This document shows positions 16,567 to 25,138 of a stretch of DNA of 63,964 bases, in pieces. The notes below the pieces were generated by a model. It worked only from the letters and a program-made list of their open reading frames with translations, searched no databases and was not told the DNA's origin. The stretch lies in the NCBI RefSeq assembly GCF_004000845.1, contig NZ_BIMA01000033.1, positions 1 to 63,964 on the forward strand. The letters run 5' to 3'. The position numbers were made by a program, and so were the translations under genes. This DNA is from Paenibacillus koleovorans NBRC 103111 (GTDB lineage: Bacteria > Bacillota > Bacilli > Paenibacillales > NBRC-103111). The stretch's first letter is position 1; each line of letters starts with the position of its first letter.

Positions 16567-17760
16567 ATGAACGGACAGCTGAAGAATGCTGCACAAGTCG
16601 ATTCGCATCCGCGAATATGGCTATCCCCGCCGCATCTGGGCGAGCAGGAGAAAGTCTATGTGGAGGACGCCTTCCGGTCCAACTGGATCGCGCCGCTCGG
16701 ACCTCATGTCGATGCCTTCGAGCGGGAAATCGCCCAATATACCGGTTCTCACGGCGCTCTCGCACTCGCTTCGGGCACCGCCGCGCTGCATCTCGCCCTC
16801 CGACTTGCCGGCGTCGAGCATGGCGACTATGTGATTTGCTCGTCGTTAACGTTCGTGGCCAGCGCCAATCCGATCCTCTACTTGGGCGCGCATCCGGTGT
16901 TCGTCGATGTCGAGCCCGAGACGTGGAATATGTGTCCGCTTGCCTTTGAACGGGCATGCCGAGCGGTAACGGATTCGGGCCATACGCTGAAGGCAGCGGT
17001 CGTCGTCAATCTGTACGGCCAAAGCGCCGATCTGCAGCCGATCGCCGAGACTTGCGACCGGTACGGGATCGTGCTCATTGAAGACGCTGCAGAGTCGCTC
17101 GGAGCTACTTACCGGGGGAAGGCCAGCGGCACTTGGGGCAAATACGGCGTTTTCTCGTTCAACGGCAACAAAATCATTACGACGTCCGGCGGCGGCATGC
17201 TCGTATCCGACGACCTCGCTGCGCTCGCGACCGCTCGCCACTGGGCGACGCAGGCGCGCGATCCCGCTCCGCATTATCAGCATTCCGCCATGGGCTACAA
17301 TTACAGGCTGAGCAACGTGCTGGCCGCGATCGGAAGGGGCCAGCTGGAGCAGCTTGACGCTCGGATCAACCGGCGAAGAGACCTGTTCCGTCGCTACCAA
17401 CAAAGGCTTGAGGGTATAGAGGGGTTTCGTTTCATGCCGGAATCGCCGTCAGGGCGTTCGACACGGTGGCTTACGGCGTTTACGGTCGACGAAGAGCTGG
17501 CCGGCGTTTCCGCCGGCCAACTGATCGATTGCCTCGCCCGTCGCAATATCGAAGCGAGGCCGGTGTGGAAGCCGCTGCACCTGCAGCCGTTGTTTGCTCG
17601 CTCAGCCTACTTCCCGTACTTCGAAGGGTACAGCGTTTGCGACCGGTTGTTCGCGGAAGGCATTTGTCTGCCGTCCGGCTCCTCGCTCACGAACGAGGAA
17701 CAAGACCTGGTCATTGTGACGGTCGAGACATGTTTGCAGAACCGCAACAGCTTGCTGTGA
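16567..17760 (+). CDS. DegT/DnrJ/EryC1-family sugar aminotransferase (EpsN/PglE-like)
   Basis: 397 residues, standard for PLP-dependent nucleotide-sugar aminotransferases. Key features are the start IWLSPPHLGEQEKVYV, SGTAALHLALRLAGV, DAAESLGATYRGK, and FSFNGNKIITTSGGGML with the PLP lysine in GNK. It likely aminates the 4-keto sugar made by the dehydratase at 10919. It is the last gene of the first operon block and converges on the beta-helix gene. Confidence 0.9.
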   Translation: MNGQLKNAAQVDSHPRIWLSPPHLGEQEKVYVEDAFRSNWIAPLGPHVDAFEREIAQYTGSHGALALASGTAALHLALRLAGVEHGDYVICSSLTFVASANPILYLGAHPVFVDVEPETWNMCPLAFERACRAVTDSGHTLKAAVVVNLYGQSADLQPIAETCDRYGIVLIEDAAESLGATYRGKASGTWGKYGVFSFNGNKIITTSGGGMLVSDDLAALATARHWATQARDPAPHYQHSAMGYNYRLSNVLAAIGRGQLEQLDARINRRRDLFRRYQQRLEGIEGFRFMPESPSGRSTRWLTAFTVDEELAGVSAGQLIDCLARRNIEARPVWKPLHLQPLFARSAYFPYFEGYSVCDRLFAEGICLPSGSSLTNEEQDLVIVTVETCLQNRNSLL

Positions 17761-17785
17761 GATGGACGCTAACCGCTCCTGGAAG

Positions 17786-19429
17786 CTACTTAGCCCGCCA
17801 ACCGGTGCTGCCGGTGCCGGACTCCTTGACGTACAGCGTTGCCTGCGCGCCGCCGTCCGTACGCATCGCCAAGCTGCCGACCGGAGCGAACAAGACGCCT
17901 TCCGGCGATCCTTCCACCATATAGACGGCGGGCAGCAGCGTTCCTCCCGTCAAGCGGAGCTGCTTCTGGAAGTTGCCGTACGTAGAGTACCACTCGGGGA
18001 TCGAGTACGGATTGAAGATCGTTCCGATCGATGCGCCTTGCATCGAGGCGAGCGTCTCAAATTCAAGCACTCGCCGAACACGCGTGTTGCGTGTGTCGAA
18101 GACGGCGATGTTGTTCAGCCGAACGGAAGGTTTGGCCGACCCATAGGAAGACAACAGTGCGACCTGATTCGTCCCGCTGTTGCGGACGACCATATTGTCG
18201 ACGGTCGCCATCGTATCCGGCTCGGTCGAGAACACATGCAGCGCGGTGCCGTTCAAGCTCTGCGCATCCAGCGTACCGACGAACAAGTCGCCGCCGTCGA
18301 TGCGGACGCCGCTCGATCGGGACGACCCCGATCCGTCCAGCTCCAGGCTGCCGATCCGGAGTCTAGGTTTGCCTCCACCGCTCGCGGCGCAATACACGGC
18401 GGGACCTCCGATTCCCGAAATTCGGGCGCTGGCGATATCGATGAACTGGGAATAGAGCGTTTGTAGTCCATAGGCGGCTCGATGGTCGGTCGACTGAATC
18501 GACAGCCGGCCGATGCTGAGTGTCAACCCGTAGCTGAGCAGCGCGGGCTCGGTTGTACCGGCCACCCTCATATCGAGCGAGCCGATGTCGAGTGTCCATA
18601 AACGGGCGAACGAGTCGGTCAAGCCGGCCGACAAATCGTTGCCGTGGCCGATTGTGGTGAGCGAGTCGATCCGTTGGTAAAAGCTGCGCGTCCCTTTGAA
18701 CTCGTCTGGCTCCAGGTCGAGCGAATTCTCTCCGCCGAAGCCGGGTGCGCCTCCGCGGCTGTTGTTCAGCAAGGCCGAGTTCACATGCAGCTGATCGACG
18801 AAGTGGATGACGAAATTTTTACGGCCGGCCGTTTCGCAACGGGCATAGCCGATCCGGACGTTGATGGAGGGGGCTGCTTCGGTGCCGCCGATGAAAATAT
18901 TGTCGCCATAGCAGTCATGGACGTAGACCGAATCGATCAGCACGTTCTGCGAACTCGAGACGAACAGGCCGTGCAGCTGATCGTTCACTCCCGCCCGTAC
19001 AGCGGACGCATTGCCGTCGATCTCAACATAGCCGCTGAGCGTAACGTTATTCGCTCCGAACACGACGAGCACGCGGGTGTTCGACGGGGCGTTCGGGGCC
19101 AGCACGAGCTTCGCGCCGGGCTCGAACAGCAAGTTGGCGCCGGAAGGGACGCGGATGCACCACCAATCCGTACTGGCCGGATTGCGCATCTGGGCGGAGG
19201 ATACCCGGTAGGCGCCGGCGGGAACGAATACCCCCTTGCGGCCGTTCGTTCCCGCTGCGATCGCATTCTGGATCGCTACCGAATCATCCTTTACTCCATC
19301 GCCGACGGCACCGAACGAGCGAACGTTTACATATCCGTTCGTCTCCGGGTCAAGCTTGATCGATGTGACCGCGCCGTTTGCCAGCTTGCTCGTCGTAATC
19401 GAACCGTCCGGAATAGGCGTAAATGCCAT
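17786..19429 (-). CDS. Right-handed beta-helix, phage-tailspike-like protein
   Basis: 547 residues. The N-terminus has the tail-fibre-like repeat SITTSKLANGAVTSIKL, then the pectate-lyase-superfamily start VNVRSFGAVGDGVKDD with GVFVPAGAYRVSS, a long beta-helix-type middle, and a tail GSLAMRTDGGAQATLYVKES like those of tailspikes. There is no signal peptide. It lies antisense inside the exopolysaccharide locus with no other phage genes nearby. It may be an exopolysaccharide depolymerase captured from a phage, or a surface polysaccharide-binding protein. Catalytic residues cannot be assigned. Confidence 0.8.
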   Translation of the reverse strand: MAFTPIPDGSITTSKLANGAVTSIKLDPETNGYVNVRSFGAVGDGVKDDSVAIQNAIAAGTNGRKGVFVPAGAYRVSSAQMRNPASTDWWCIRVPSGANLLFEPGAKLVLAPNAPSNTRVLVVFGANNVTLSGYVEIDGNASAVRAGVNDQLHGLFVSSSQNVLIDSVYVHDCYGDNIFIGGTEAAPSINVRIGYARCETAGRKNFVIHFVDQLHVNSALLNNSRGGAPGFGGENSLDLEPDEFKGTRSFYQRIDSLTTIGHGNDLSAGLTDSFARLWTLDIGSLDMRVAGTTEPALLSYGLTLSIGRLSIQSTDHRAAYGLQTLYSQFIDIASARISGIGGPAVYCAASGGGKPRLRIGSLELDGSGSSRSSGVRIDGGDLFVGTLDAQSLNGTALHVFSTEPDTMATVDNMVVRNSGTNQVALLSSYGSAKPSVRLNNIAVFDTRNTRVRRVLEFETLASMQGASIGTIFNPYSIPEWYSTYGNFQKQLRLTGGTLLPAVYMVEGSPEGVLFAPVGSLAMRTDGGAQATLYVKESGTGSTGWRAK

Positions 19430-19534
19430 AGACCATGCACTCCTTTCATTCTAGTAGTCTTCTAGTTTATGAATCGCTAGAGAGCAGTGTGCGGTGCATT
19501 CGTCACCAAAAACGAGTTTGAGGGAGATTTTGAT

Positions 19535-20467
19535 ATGAAAGTACTAGTAACGGGAGGCGCGGGGTTCATTGGGTCCCATTTGGCGGATCGGCTAATGGCC
19601 CAGCGCATCGAGACGGTCCTGGTTGACAATTTATCGGGAGCGGCCGGCGATCGATACGCTCATCCGTCTGCAGTCCTATATGCTGCCGATGTGCGGGACG
19701 AGGTGATGGATGGGGTATTCGCCCGCGAACGGCCGGACGCCGTCGTCCATCTGGCCGCCCAGATCGACGTGAGCGCCTCGCAACGCGATCCGTTGTTCGA
19801 CGCAGACGTGAACATCATGGGTACGCTGAACGTGCTGAGGCTCTGCGCTTCGTTTGGCGTGAGGCGTTTCGTTTATGCTTCCTCCGCCGCCGTCTACGGC
19901 GCTCCGCAATATTTGAGCATCGACGAGCAGCATCCGCTCGAGCCGCAGTCCTGCTATGGCGTATCCAAGGGCGTTCCCGAGATGTACATCCGGTTGTTTG
20001 CGGAGCGGCATGGGTTTGCCTATACGATTTTCCGCTTCGCGAACGTGTATGGCCCTAGGCAATGCTCCCATGGGGAGGCCGGTGTGGTCTCGATTTTTCT
20101 CGATCGGATGCTGCAGGGCGAAAGTCCCCTAATCAATGGAGATGGGCTTCAGACGCGGGACTTCGTATATGTCGGGGATGTCGCGGATGCCGTTGCCGCC
20201 GCCGTGCTGAGGGACCGCAAGGAGGAGAGGGAGACGTTCAACATAGGGTGCGGAGTACCTACAGCGGTCCTTGAGCTCGTTCAGCTGATTGGAGAGCTAA
20301 CTGGCAGCTCGGCTCCGCCTCTTTTTGGCCCGGGTCGACCGGGTGATATTCGGCACAGCTATTTGAACAACGGAAAAGCGCGGGATTATTTGCAGTGGAT
20401 GCCGACTCACGATCTTCGACGCGGGTTGGCCAAAACGATCGAGTTCCGGAGCCGAGAGGGGCGGTAG
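19535..20467 (+). CDS. NAD-dependent epimerase/dehydratase (GalE-like)
   Basis: 310 residues from the ATG at 19535, which has a GGGAG site; an upstream in-frame ATG lacks one. It begins MKVLVTGGAGFIGSHLADRL (GxxGxxG), with YASSAAVYG and the YGVSKG catalytic Tyr-x-x-x-Lys, and RFANVYGPRQ. It is an extended SDR nucleotide-sugar epimerase, probably UDP-hexose C4. Two bases separate it from the acyltransferase gene. Confidence 0.9.
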   Translation: MKVLVTGGAGFIGSHLADRLMAQRIETVLVDNLSGAAGDRYAHPSAVLYAADVRDEVMDGVFARERPDAVVHLAAQIDVSASQRDPLFDADVNIMGTLNVLRLCASFGVRRFVYASSAAVYGAPQYLSIDEQHPLEPQSCYGVSKGVPEMYIRLFAERHGFAYTIFRFANVYGPRQCSHGEAGVVSIFLDRMLQGESPLINGDGLQTRDFVYVGDVADAVAAAVLRDRKEERETFNIGCGVPTAVLELVQLIGELTGSSAPPLFGPGRPGDIRHSYLNNGKARDYLQWMPTHDLRRGLAKTIEFRSREGR

Positions 20468-20468
20468 A

Positions 20469-21530
20469 ATGGAGCGTAAAATCAATGCGGAAATGTTCGT
20501 GCTGCGCAGTGTAGCCTGCCTTAGCATCGCTTTGCTGCATGCCTTGTACCGGGTTTATGACGGGGAGACAGGCTGGGTGAAGTCGGTCGGGCTGCTGCTG
20601 ACGTTCGGAACGCCGGTTTTCGTCTTCGTCTCGCAATTCGTGCTTTCATACGCCTACCCGGACGGTCGATCGAATGGCTTTTGGTCGAAACGGGTCAAGT
20701 ACGTGCTACTGCCTTATTTCATTTTCGGTACGTTATATGCGGGGCTGAAAGGGCTCGATTTGGCGGCCAGAGAAGGCATAACCTTCGTGGAGGCGTTCTG
20801 GTACTACTTATGGCGGCATATTCTACTTGGCGATTTCCATGGCTATTTTATCCTCGTGATTTTCCAATTTTACGTCTTGCATCTCGTGTTTCAAAAGTAT
20901 GCCGGCCGCTTCCCGCCAATTAGCGTGTTTATTGGAGCTTGTGTAATCAATTTCGTTTATTTGGCCTTTTTCAACTTTACGGATCCCGGCAGCAGCGCAG
21001 CCTTGCAATATGTATGGGACAAAATGTACTGGTTGTTTTTCCCCGGCTGGCTCGTCTACTTCACATCGGCTTATTACTTGGCCCGGCGTGTCGATCGATT
21101 CCGCTCGCTGCTCCGACGTTATCGGACGGCGGTGTGGCTGCTGCCGATTGCGACGGGTACGCTCGTGCTGCTCGTGAATGAGCAAGGGTGGTTGACTGTC
21201 CATTCGTCCAAACGGGTCGATATGGTGCTGTTTGCTTCCAGCATGATCGTTTGGCTATTCGCCGTCGCTTCCACTCTTCGCAAAGTACCTTGGATACTGG
21301 AATGGACCAGCCGTTATTCGTTCGGTATATACTTGCTTCATCCGTTGCTGCTTGCCGTGTTCGTCAAATTCCCGCCTGCATTCGCGCTGCAAGATCATGG
21401 ATGGTTGAGTGTCGGGTTGCAATTTGCCGGATGTGTGGTCGGTTCAGCCATATTCATGCAGATAGCCAACCGAATCCCCGGAGGCATGTATGTGGTCGGG
21501 CGCATCGGGATCGGGCTACGTCTCAAATAA
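20469..21530 (+). CDS. Integral-membrane acyltransferase (acyltransferase-3 family)
   Basis: 353 residues with about ten hydrophobic segments. It opens with FVLRSVACLSIALLHALYRV, the family pattern with a conserved His in the first helix, and has SRYSFGIYLLHPLLLAV near the end. Such proteins O- or N-acylate exported polysaccharides. It follows the epimerase directly, so it probably decorates the exopolysaccharide. Its last 15 bases overlap the convergent regulator gene. Confidence 0.85.
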   Translation: MERKINAEMFVLRSVACLSIALLHALYRVYDGETGWVKSVGLLLTFGTPVFVFVSQFVLSYAYPDGRSNGFWSKRVKYVLLPYFIFGTLYAGLKGLDLAAREGITFVEAFWYYLWRHILLGDFHGYFILVIFQFYVLHLVFQKYAGRFPPISVFIGACVINFVYLAFFNFTDPGSSAALQYVWDKMYWLFFPGWLVYFTSAYYLARRVDRFRSLLRRYRTAVWLLPIATGTLVLLVNEQGWLTVHSSKRVDMVLFASSMIVWLFAVASTLRKVPWILEWTSRYSFGIYLLHPLLLAVFVKFPPAFALQDHGWLSVGLQFAGCVVGSAIFMQIANRIPGGMYVVGRIGIGLRLK

Positions 21531-22475
21531 AATGTCGCCGGCGCGCGACAAGTCATATCCGGAAATCGCCTGCAGCTCCTGCAAGAAGGAATCCGATCGC
21601 AGGATGGTCAGCAGAGACTGAATCCAAACGCGATTTTCGGGTTTCTTCAGCACGACCAAGTCATACCGCTCCCGGATCAACGGGATAAAATCGATGCCTC
21701 CGACGAGAGCTGCCGCCTTTTCAATGCCTATCCCAATATCCGCCGCTCCTGCCGCGACCTGTGAAGCGACCCCGATGTGGTTGCTTTGCTCCTCTTCGTA
21801 CCCCACCAGCGATTCCGGCTTGATCGCATGCAGCCTCAACTCCTCGTCCAGCAGCACGCGAGCTCCGGAGCCGCGTTCTCGATTGGCGAGTCGAAGTCCG
21901 GGCTTGCTCAGATCGCTCCAGTCTCTCAACTGGAGCGGGTTGCCTTTTCGGACATAAAGGCCTGCGCTCCGAGTCAGCAAATGGACGACAAGATAGGAGG
22001 AGCCGATCAGCAGCTTGCGGATGTACGGGATGTTGTATTCCCCGGTGTCCCCGTCCAGCAGATGCGTGCTCACGATATCGGATTCCCCTCGAAACATCGC
22101 TACTAGGCTTTCGAGGCTGCCTGCATGGGTGCGGAGCGGACGAACGCCGCAGCCCGAGCGTTCCAGATGCCGCGCCAAAATATCGAGGCTGATGTCCTGA
22201 CCGGTAATGACGAGAGGCCGGTTGCTTCCGGAAGCGGGGACAGCTTCGATCCGAGGCGGGACGTCGATCCTTGCCTGGTTTTCCACGCTGGCGACCGACC
22301 GCAGTCCTTTTGCCCGACGTTTGTAGGCGTCCAGATCGGTTGCGTCGACACGCATTTGTTTGCCGACCCGATACGCGGGCAGCTCGCCTTTTTTGATCAA
22401 ATCATAGACGGTGAGCTTCGATATTTTCAGCAGTTTGGCGATTTCCTCGGTTGTATATGAAATCTCGCTCGACAT
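21516..22475 (-). CDS. Excisionase-type HTH regulator with ModA/LysR-like ligand-binding domain
   Basis: 319 residues. Residues 8-55 (YTTEEIAKLLKISKLTVYDL … YRVGKQMRVDATDLDAY) are a MerR/excisionase-type DNA-binding domain. From ~90 onward is a periplasmic-binding-protein-like domain (LVITGQDISLDILARHL … RLANRERGSGARVLLDEEL … AAGAADIGIGIEKAA), as in one-component molybdate/tungstate sensors. It is transcribed divergently from modAB and is likely its regulator, responding to an oxyanion. Confidence 0.82.
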   Translation of the reverse strand: MSSEISYTTEEIAKLLKISKLTVYDLIKKGELPAYRVGKQMRVDATDLDAYKRRAKGLRSVASVENQARIDVPPRIEAVPASGSNRPLVITGQDISLDILARHLERSGCGVRPLRTHAGSLESLVAMFRGESDIVSTHLLDGDTGEYNIPYIRKLLIGSSYLVVHLLTRSAGLYVRKGNPLQLRDWSDLSKPGLRLANRERGSGARVLLDEELRLHAIKPESLVGYEEEQSNHIGVASQVAAGAADIGIGIEKAAALVGGIDFIPLIRERYDLVVLKKPENRVWIQSLLTILRSDSFLQELQAISGYDLSRAGDILFET

Positions 22476-22577
22476 TAAGCCGGTACCTCCTTGTTGAGCC
22501 CTAGGCGTGAACTGATTCTTCTATTGTAGCATAGGGAGATGAGGCGCGTTTTTTGAAAGAGAGGATAGGCAAAAAAT

Positions 22578-22630
22578 CCATATTGTTTTATACTAAACAT
22601 AATTGATTATATCTAAACCATACAATATGG
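22578..22630. promoter_or_regulatory. Inverted repeat CCATATTGT…ACAATATGG before modA
   Basis: Perfect 9-bp arms at 22578-22586 and 22622-22630 are separated by 35 bp of AT-rich sequence, in the divergent promoter region between the regulator and modA. The second arm lies just before the modA ribosome site. It is a candidate operator for the adjacent regulator; a stem in the mRNA is the alternative. The half-site is also part of a short local palindrome CCATA-CAATATGG. Confidence 0.55.
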
Positions 22631-22642
22631 AGTCGAGAAGCC

Positions 22643-23437
22643 ATGAGCATTCGCAATAAAATAGGGCTGTTGTCCGTAGCAGCCGCGATAGGATTAACGG
22701 TTGTACTAAACGGCTGCGCAGAAAAGGAAAAGCCGGCAGCCGCTACAGTGGAGCTGACTATCTCGGCGGCGGCTAGTCTGACCGATGCATTGAATGAGAT
22801 CAAACCCGTATTCGAAGAGAAAAACAAATCGATCAAGCTGACCTTCAACTACGGCGCCTCCGGCACGTTGCAGCAGCAGATCGAGCAAGGGGCTCCCGCC
22901 GATCTGTTCCTGTCGGCCGCCGCTAAGAACATGAAGGCGCTGGTCGACAAGCAACTGATCGATTCCGCCAAGCAGGTGAGCCTGCTGCGCAATGAATTGG
23001 TCGTCGTCTTGCCGAAGGATGCCAAAACAAGCTACACTAAATTGACGGATTTGAGCGGGGCGAAAAGTCTAGCAATCGGCATACCGGAGAGCGTGCCGGC
23101 CGGCGATTACGCCAAACAGGCTTTGACGAGCGCCAAGCTCTGGGATTCCCTGCAGCCGAAGATCGTCCAAGGCAAAGATGTGCGCCAGGTGCTGCAGTAC
23201 GTCGAGACGGGCAATGTCGATGCCGGCTTCGTCTACAAGACGGATGCGCTCACGTCTAAGGATGTGAAAGTCGCCATGACGGTCGACCCGGCCACATACC
23301 CGCTCATCGAGTATCCGGTCGGCATCGTAAAAGCTACCAAACATAACAAGGAAGCGGAAACGTTGTACAGCTATCTGCAATCGAAAGCAGCGCTGGATGT
23401 ATTCGTGAAGCACGGGTTTTCGTTGCCTGCCAAATAG
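22643..23437 (+). CDS. modA: Molybdate ABC transporter substrate-binding protein ModA
   Basis: 264 residues with a lipoprotein signal: a hydrophobic N-terminus ending in the lipobox LNGC around residue 25. The mature part has ModA hallmarks ISAAASLTDALNEIKPVFEE, FNYGASGTLQQQIEQGAPADLFLSAA, and VLQYVETGNVDAGFVYKTDA. It captures molybdate or tungstate at the outer membrane face. It is followed 9 bases later by modB. Confidence 0.93.
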   Translation: MSIRNKIGLLSVAAAIGLTVVLNGCAEKEKPAAATVELTISAAASLTDALNEIKPVFEEKNKSIKLTFNYGASGTLQQQIEQGAPADLFLSAAAKNMKALVDKQLIDSAKQVSLLRNELVVVLPKDAKTSYTKLTDLSGAKSLAIGIPESVPAGDYAKQALTSAKLWDSLQPKIVQGKDVRQVLQYVETGNVDAGFVYKTDALTSKDVKVAMTVDPATYPLIEYPVGIVKATKHNKEAETLYSYLQSKAALDVFVKHGFSLPAK

Positions 23438-23446
23438 GGGGAAGCT

Positions 23447-24106
23447 ATGAACTGGACGGCCTTCTGGTCCCCGATCCAGCTATCGCTGCAAGTGGCGGTA
23501 CTATCCAGCATCTTCGTATTCGTAATTGGGGTCTGCGTCGCGTGGAGCATGACCAGGCGGTCGTTTGCAGGCAAAACCTTGCTGGAGACGGTGTTTATGC
23601 TGCCGCTGGTGCTGCCGCCTACGGTGGTCGGCTTTCTGTTGCTGGTCATGCTTGGCAGGAGAAGCTGGATCGGGAAGTTTATCGAATGGCTGTCCGGAGC
23701 GCCAATCGTTTTCACTTGGTGGGCGGCGGTCATCGCTTCCGTCATTGTGGCGTTTCCGCTTGTCTACCAGACGATGAAGGTTGGGTTTGCCTCCGTGGAA
23801 CGCGATTTGGAGGACGCCGCCCGCTCCAGCGGAGCTTCGGAGTGGCAAGTTTTCCGCTACATTACGCTCCCCTCGGCGTATCGGTCTTGCCTTACGGCGT
23901 TTATCCTCGGGTTCGCCAGAGGGCTGGGCGAGTTCGGCGCGACGCTGATGATTGCCGGCAATATTCCCGGTCGCACGCAGACGATTCCGACTGCGATCTA
24001 TGTGGCTGTGGACTCGGGCAAACAGACGATGGCATGGGCGTGGACCGTATCGATCATCGTGATCTCCTTCTTGTTGCTGCTGCTGACCCGCTCGCGATCG
24101 GAATAA
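23447..24106 (+). CDS. modB: Molybdate ABC transporter permease ModB
   Basis: 219 residues, about five membrane helices, with family blocks LPLVLPPTVVGFLLL and DLEDAARSSGASEWQVFRYI, then LPSAYRSCLTAFILGFARGLGEFGATLM carrying the EAA-type ATPase contact loop. A strong terminator follows at once, so no modC is co-transcribed. The transporter must use an ATPase from elsewhere. Confidence 0.93.
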   Translation: MNWTAFWSPIQLSLQVAVLSSIFVFVIGVCVAWSMTRRSFAGKTLLETVFMLPLVLPPTVVGFLLLVMLGRRSWIGKFIEWLSGAPIVFTWWAAVIASVIVAFPLVYQTMKVGFASVERDLEDAARSSGASEWQVFRYITLPSAYRSCLTAFILGFARGLGEFGATLMIAGNIPGRTQTIPTAIYVAVDSGKQTMAWAWTVSIIVISFLLLLLTRSRSE

Positions 24107-24144
24107 AAAACCGCCTGGAACGGTTACCGTTCCGGGCGGTTTTT
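24105..24144 (+). terminator. Rho-independent terminator after modB
   Basis: AAAAACCGCC-TGGAACGG / CCGTTCCGGGCGGTTTTT forms a long GC-rich hairpin ending in a T run, starting at the modB stop codon. It isolates modAB from the downstream genes. Confidence 0.92.
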
Positions 24145-24262
24145 CGTGCATGCCAAGCAGCTTGACTTCCATCTGAGAGTGGACTATGATGAGGGATATA
24201 TATTTAGTAATTTAGTAAATGACTAAATCCCGACATCAACGTCGCACAAGGAGGCCATCCCC

Positions 24263-24742
24263 ATGAAAATCCCAACAACATTAAAACATAAACCGGTCAT
24301 CGTGTCCGAAAATTACGAGCAAGTCGACGGTCGTTATGTCGGCCAGTCCGATGCGAAGGGGCTGTCGCTGGGCCTCGCCCAATGGAACGACCGCGGCAAA
24401 GTCGACATCTCGGCCAAAGTATGGCGTTATACCGGGGAGAAATGGTCCCGTCAGTCAGAGGAGCTGCCGCTCCATCGCGTGCTCGACCTCTCCATTCTGG
24501 TATGCAGCAGCTTGGCTCATTTCCGGGAGGCGTACCGGCACGAGAACCTGTACGATCCGGAGCAGCCGGTTATCGATCGAGTCGGCCTGCAAGGCGATGC
24601 GATGACTGTGGCGGTGTGCACCGACAACGAGAAAATCAAGGAAGACATCAAGCTGTTCAACCAAGCGTTAAGCGACGACAGCGAGCTGATCGGAGAACGG
24701 CTCCGAACGTTGTCGCGAATTTTACAAGAAATGGGTTATTAA
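24263..24742 (+). CDS. DUF6530-like conserved protein
   Basis: 159 residues, cytoplasmic, no signal or membrane segment. The start follows CAAGGAGG. Notable stretches are VIVSENYEQVDGRYVGQSDA, SLGLAQWNDRGKVDISAKVWR, and the hydrophobic block HRVLDLSILVCSSLAHFREAY. I recognise the pattern as DUF6530 (Bacillales, function unknown). It stands 3 bases before the GIY-YIG-like gene. AT-rich TTAGTAA repeats at 24204-24225 may hold the promoter. Confidence 0.6.
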   Translation: MKIPTTLKHKPVIVSENYEQVDGRYVGQSDAKGLSLGLAQWNDRGKVDISAKVWRYTGEKWSRQSEELPLHRVLDLSILVCSSLAHFREAYRHENLYDPEQPVIDRVGLQGDAMTVAVCTDNEKIKEDIKLFNQALSDDSELIGERLRTLSRILQEMGY

Positions 24743-24745
24743 ACG

Positions 24746-25138
24746 ATGGATAAACAACGAAAAAAAGCGCTGGCCGACCAATACACCCAGTCGTTCCGGA
24801 CAATGGGCGTCTACCAAATCCGCAACCTTGTGAACGGGAAACGGCTGCTCGAGTGCACGATGGACTTGAACGGCATGCGGAATCGCTTCGACTTCTGTAA
24901 ACAAATGAACACGAACACATTTACCGAGCTGCGTCACGATTGGACGGCACACGGCCCGGCCAGCTTCGTCTTTGAGGAACTGGATCGTATCGAGCCGAGA
25001 GAAGAGACTGCGGGAGGTTCGGACGAGCAGAAGAAGTACAAGGAGGAAGTGGAAGCGCTGCTGGAGCTGTGGCTGGAGAAGCTGCAGCCGTATGGCGAGC
25101 AGGGCTACAACAAGCCGAGAGGAGCGTCCCGCTCATGA
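24746..25138 (+). CDS. Small GIY-YIG-like protein (Bacillales type)
   Basis: 130 residues. The segment MGVYQIRNLVNGKRLLECT near residues 20-38 matches the start of the small GIY-YIG-family proteins of Bacillales (GVYQIRN.VNGK). The usual catalytic Arg/Glu pattern is not obvious to me, so it may be catalytically dead. It overlaps the next gene by four bases. Assignment is tentative. Confidence 0.5.
   Translation: MDKQRKKALADQYTQSFRTMGVYQIRNLVNGKRLLECTMDLNGMRNRFDFCKQMNTNTFTELRHDWTAHGPASFVFEELDRIEPREETAGGSDEQKKYKEEVEALLELWLEKLQPYGEQGYNKPRGASRS

Noticed and set aside
22578-22630. Molybdenum-cofactor riboswitch before modA
   Set aside because: The region is short and AT-rich and shows only a simple inverted repeat, not the multi-stem cofactor-sensing structure.
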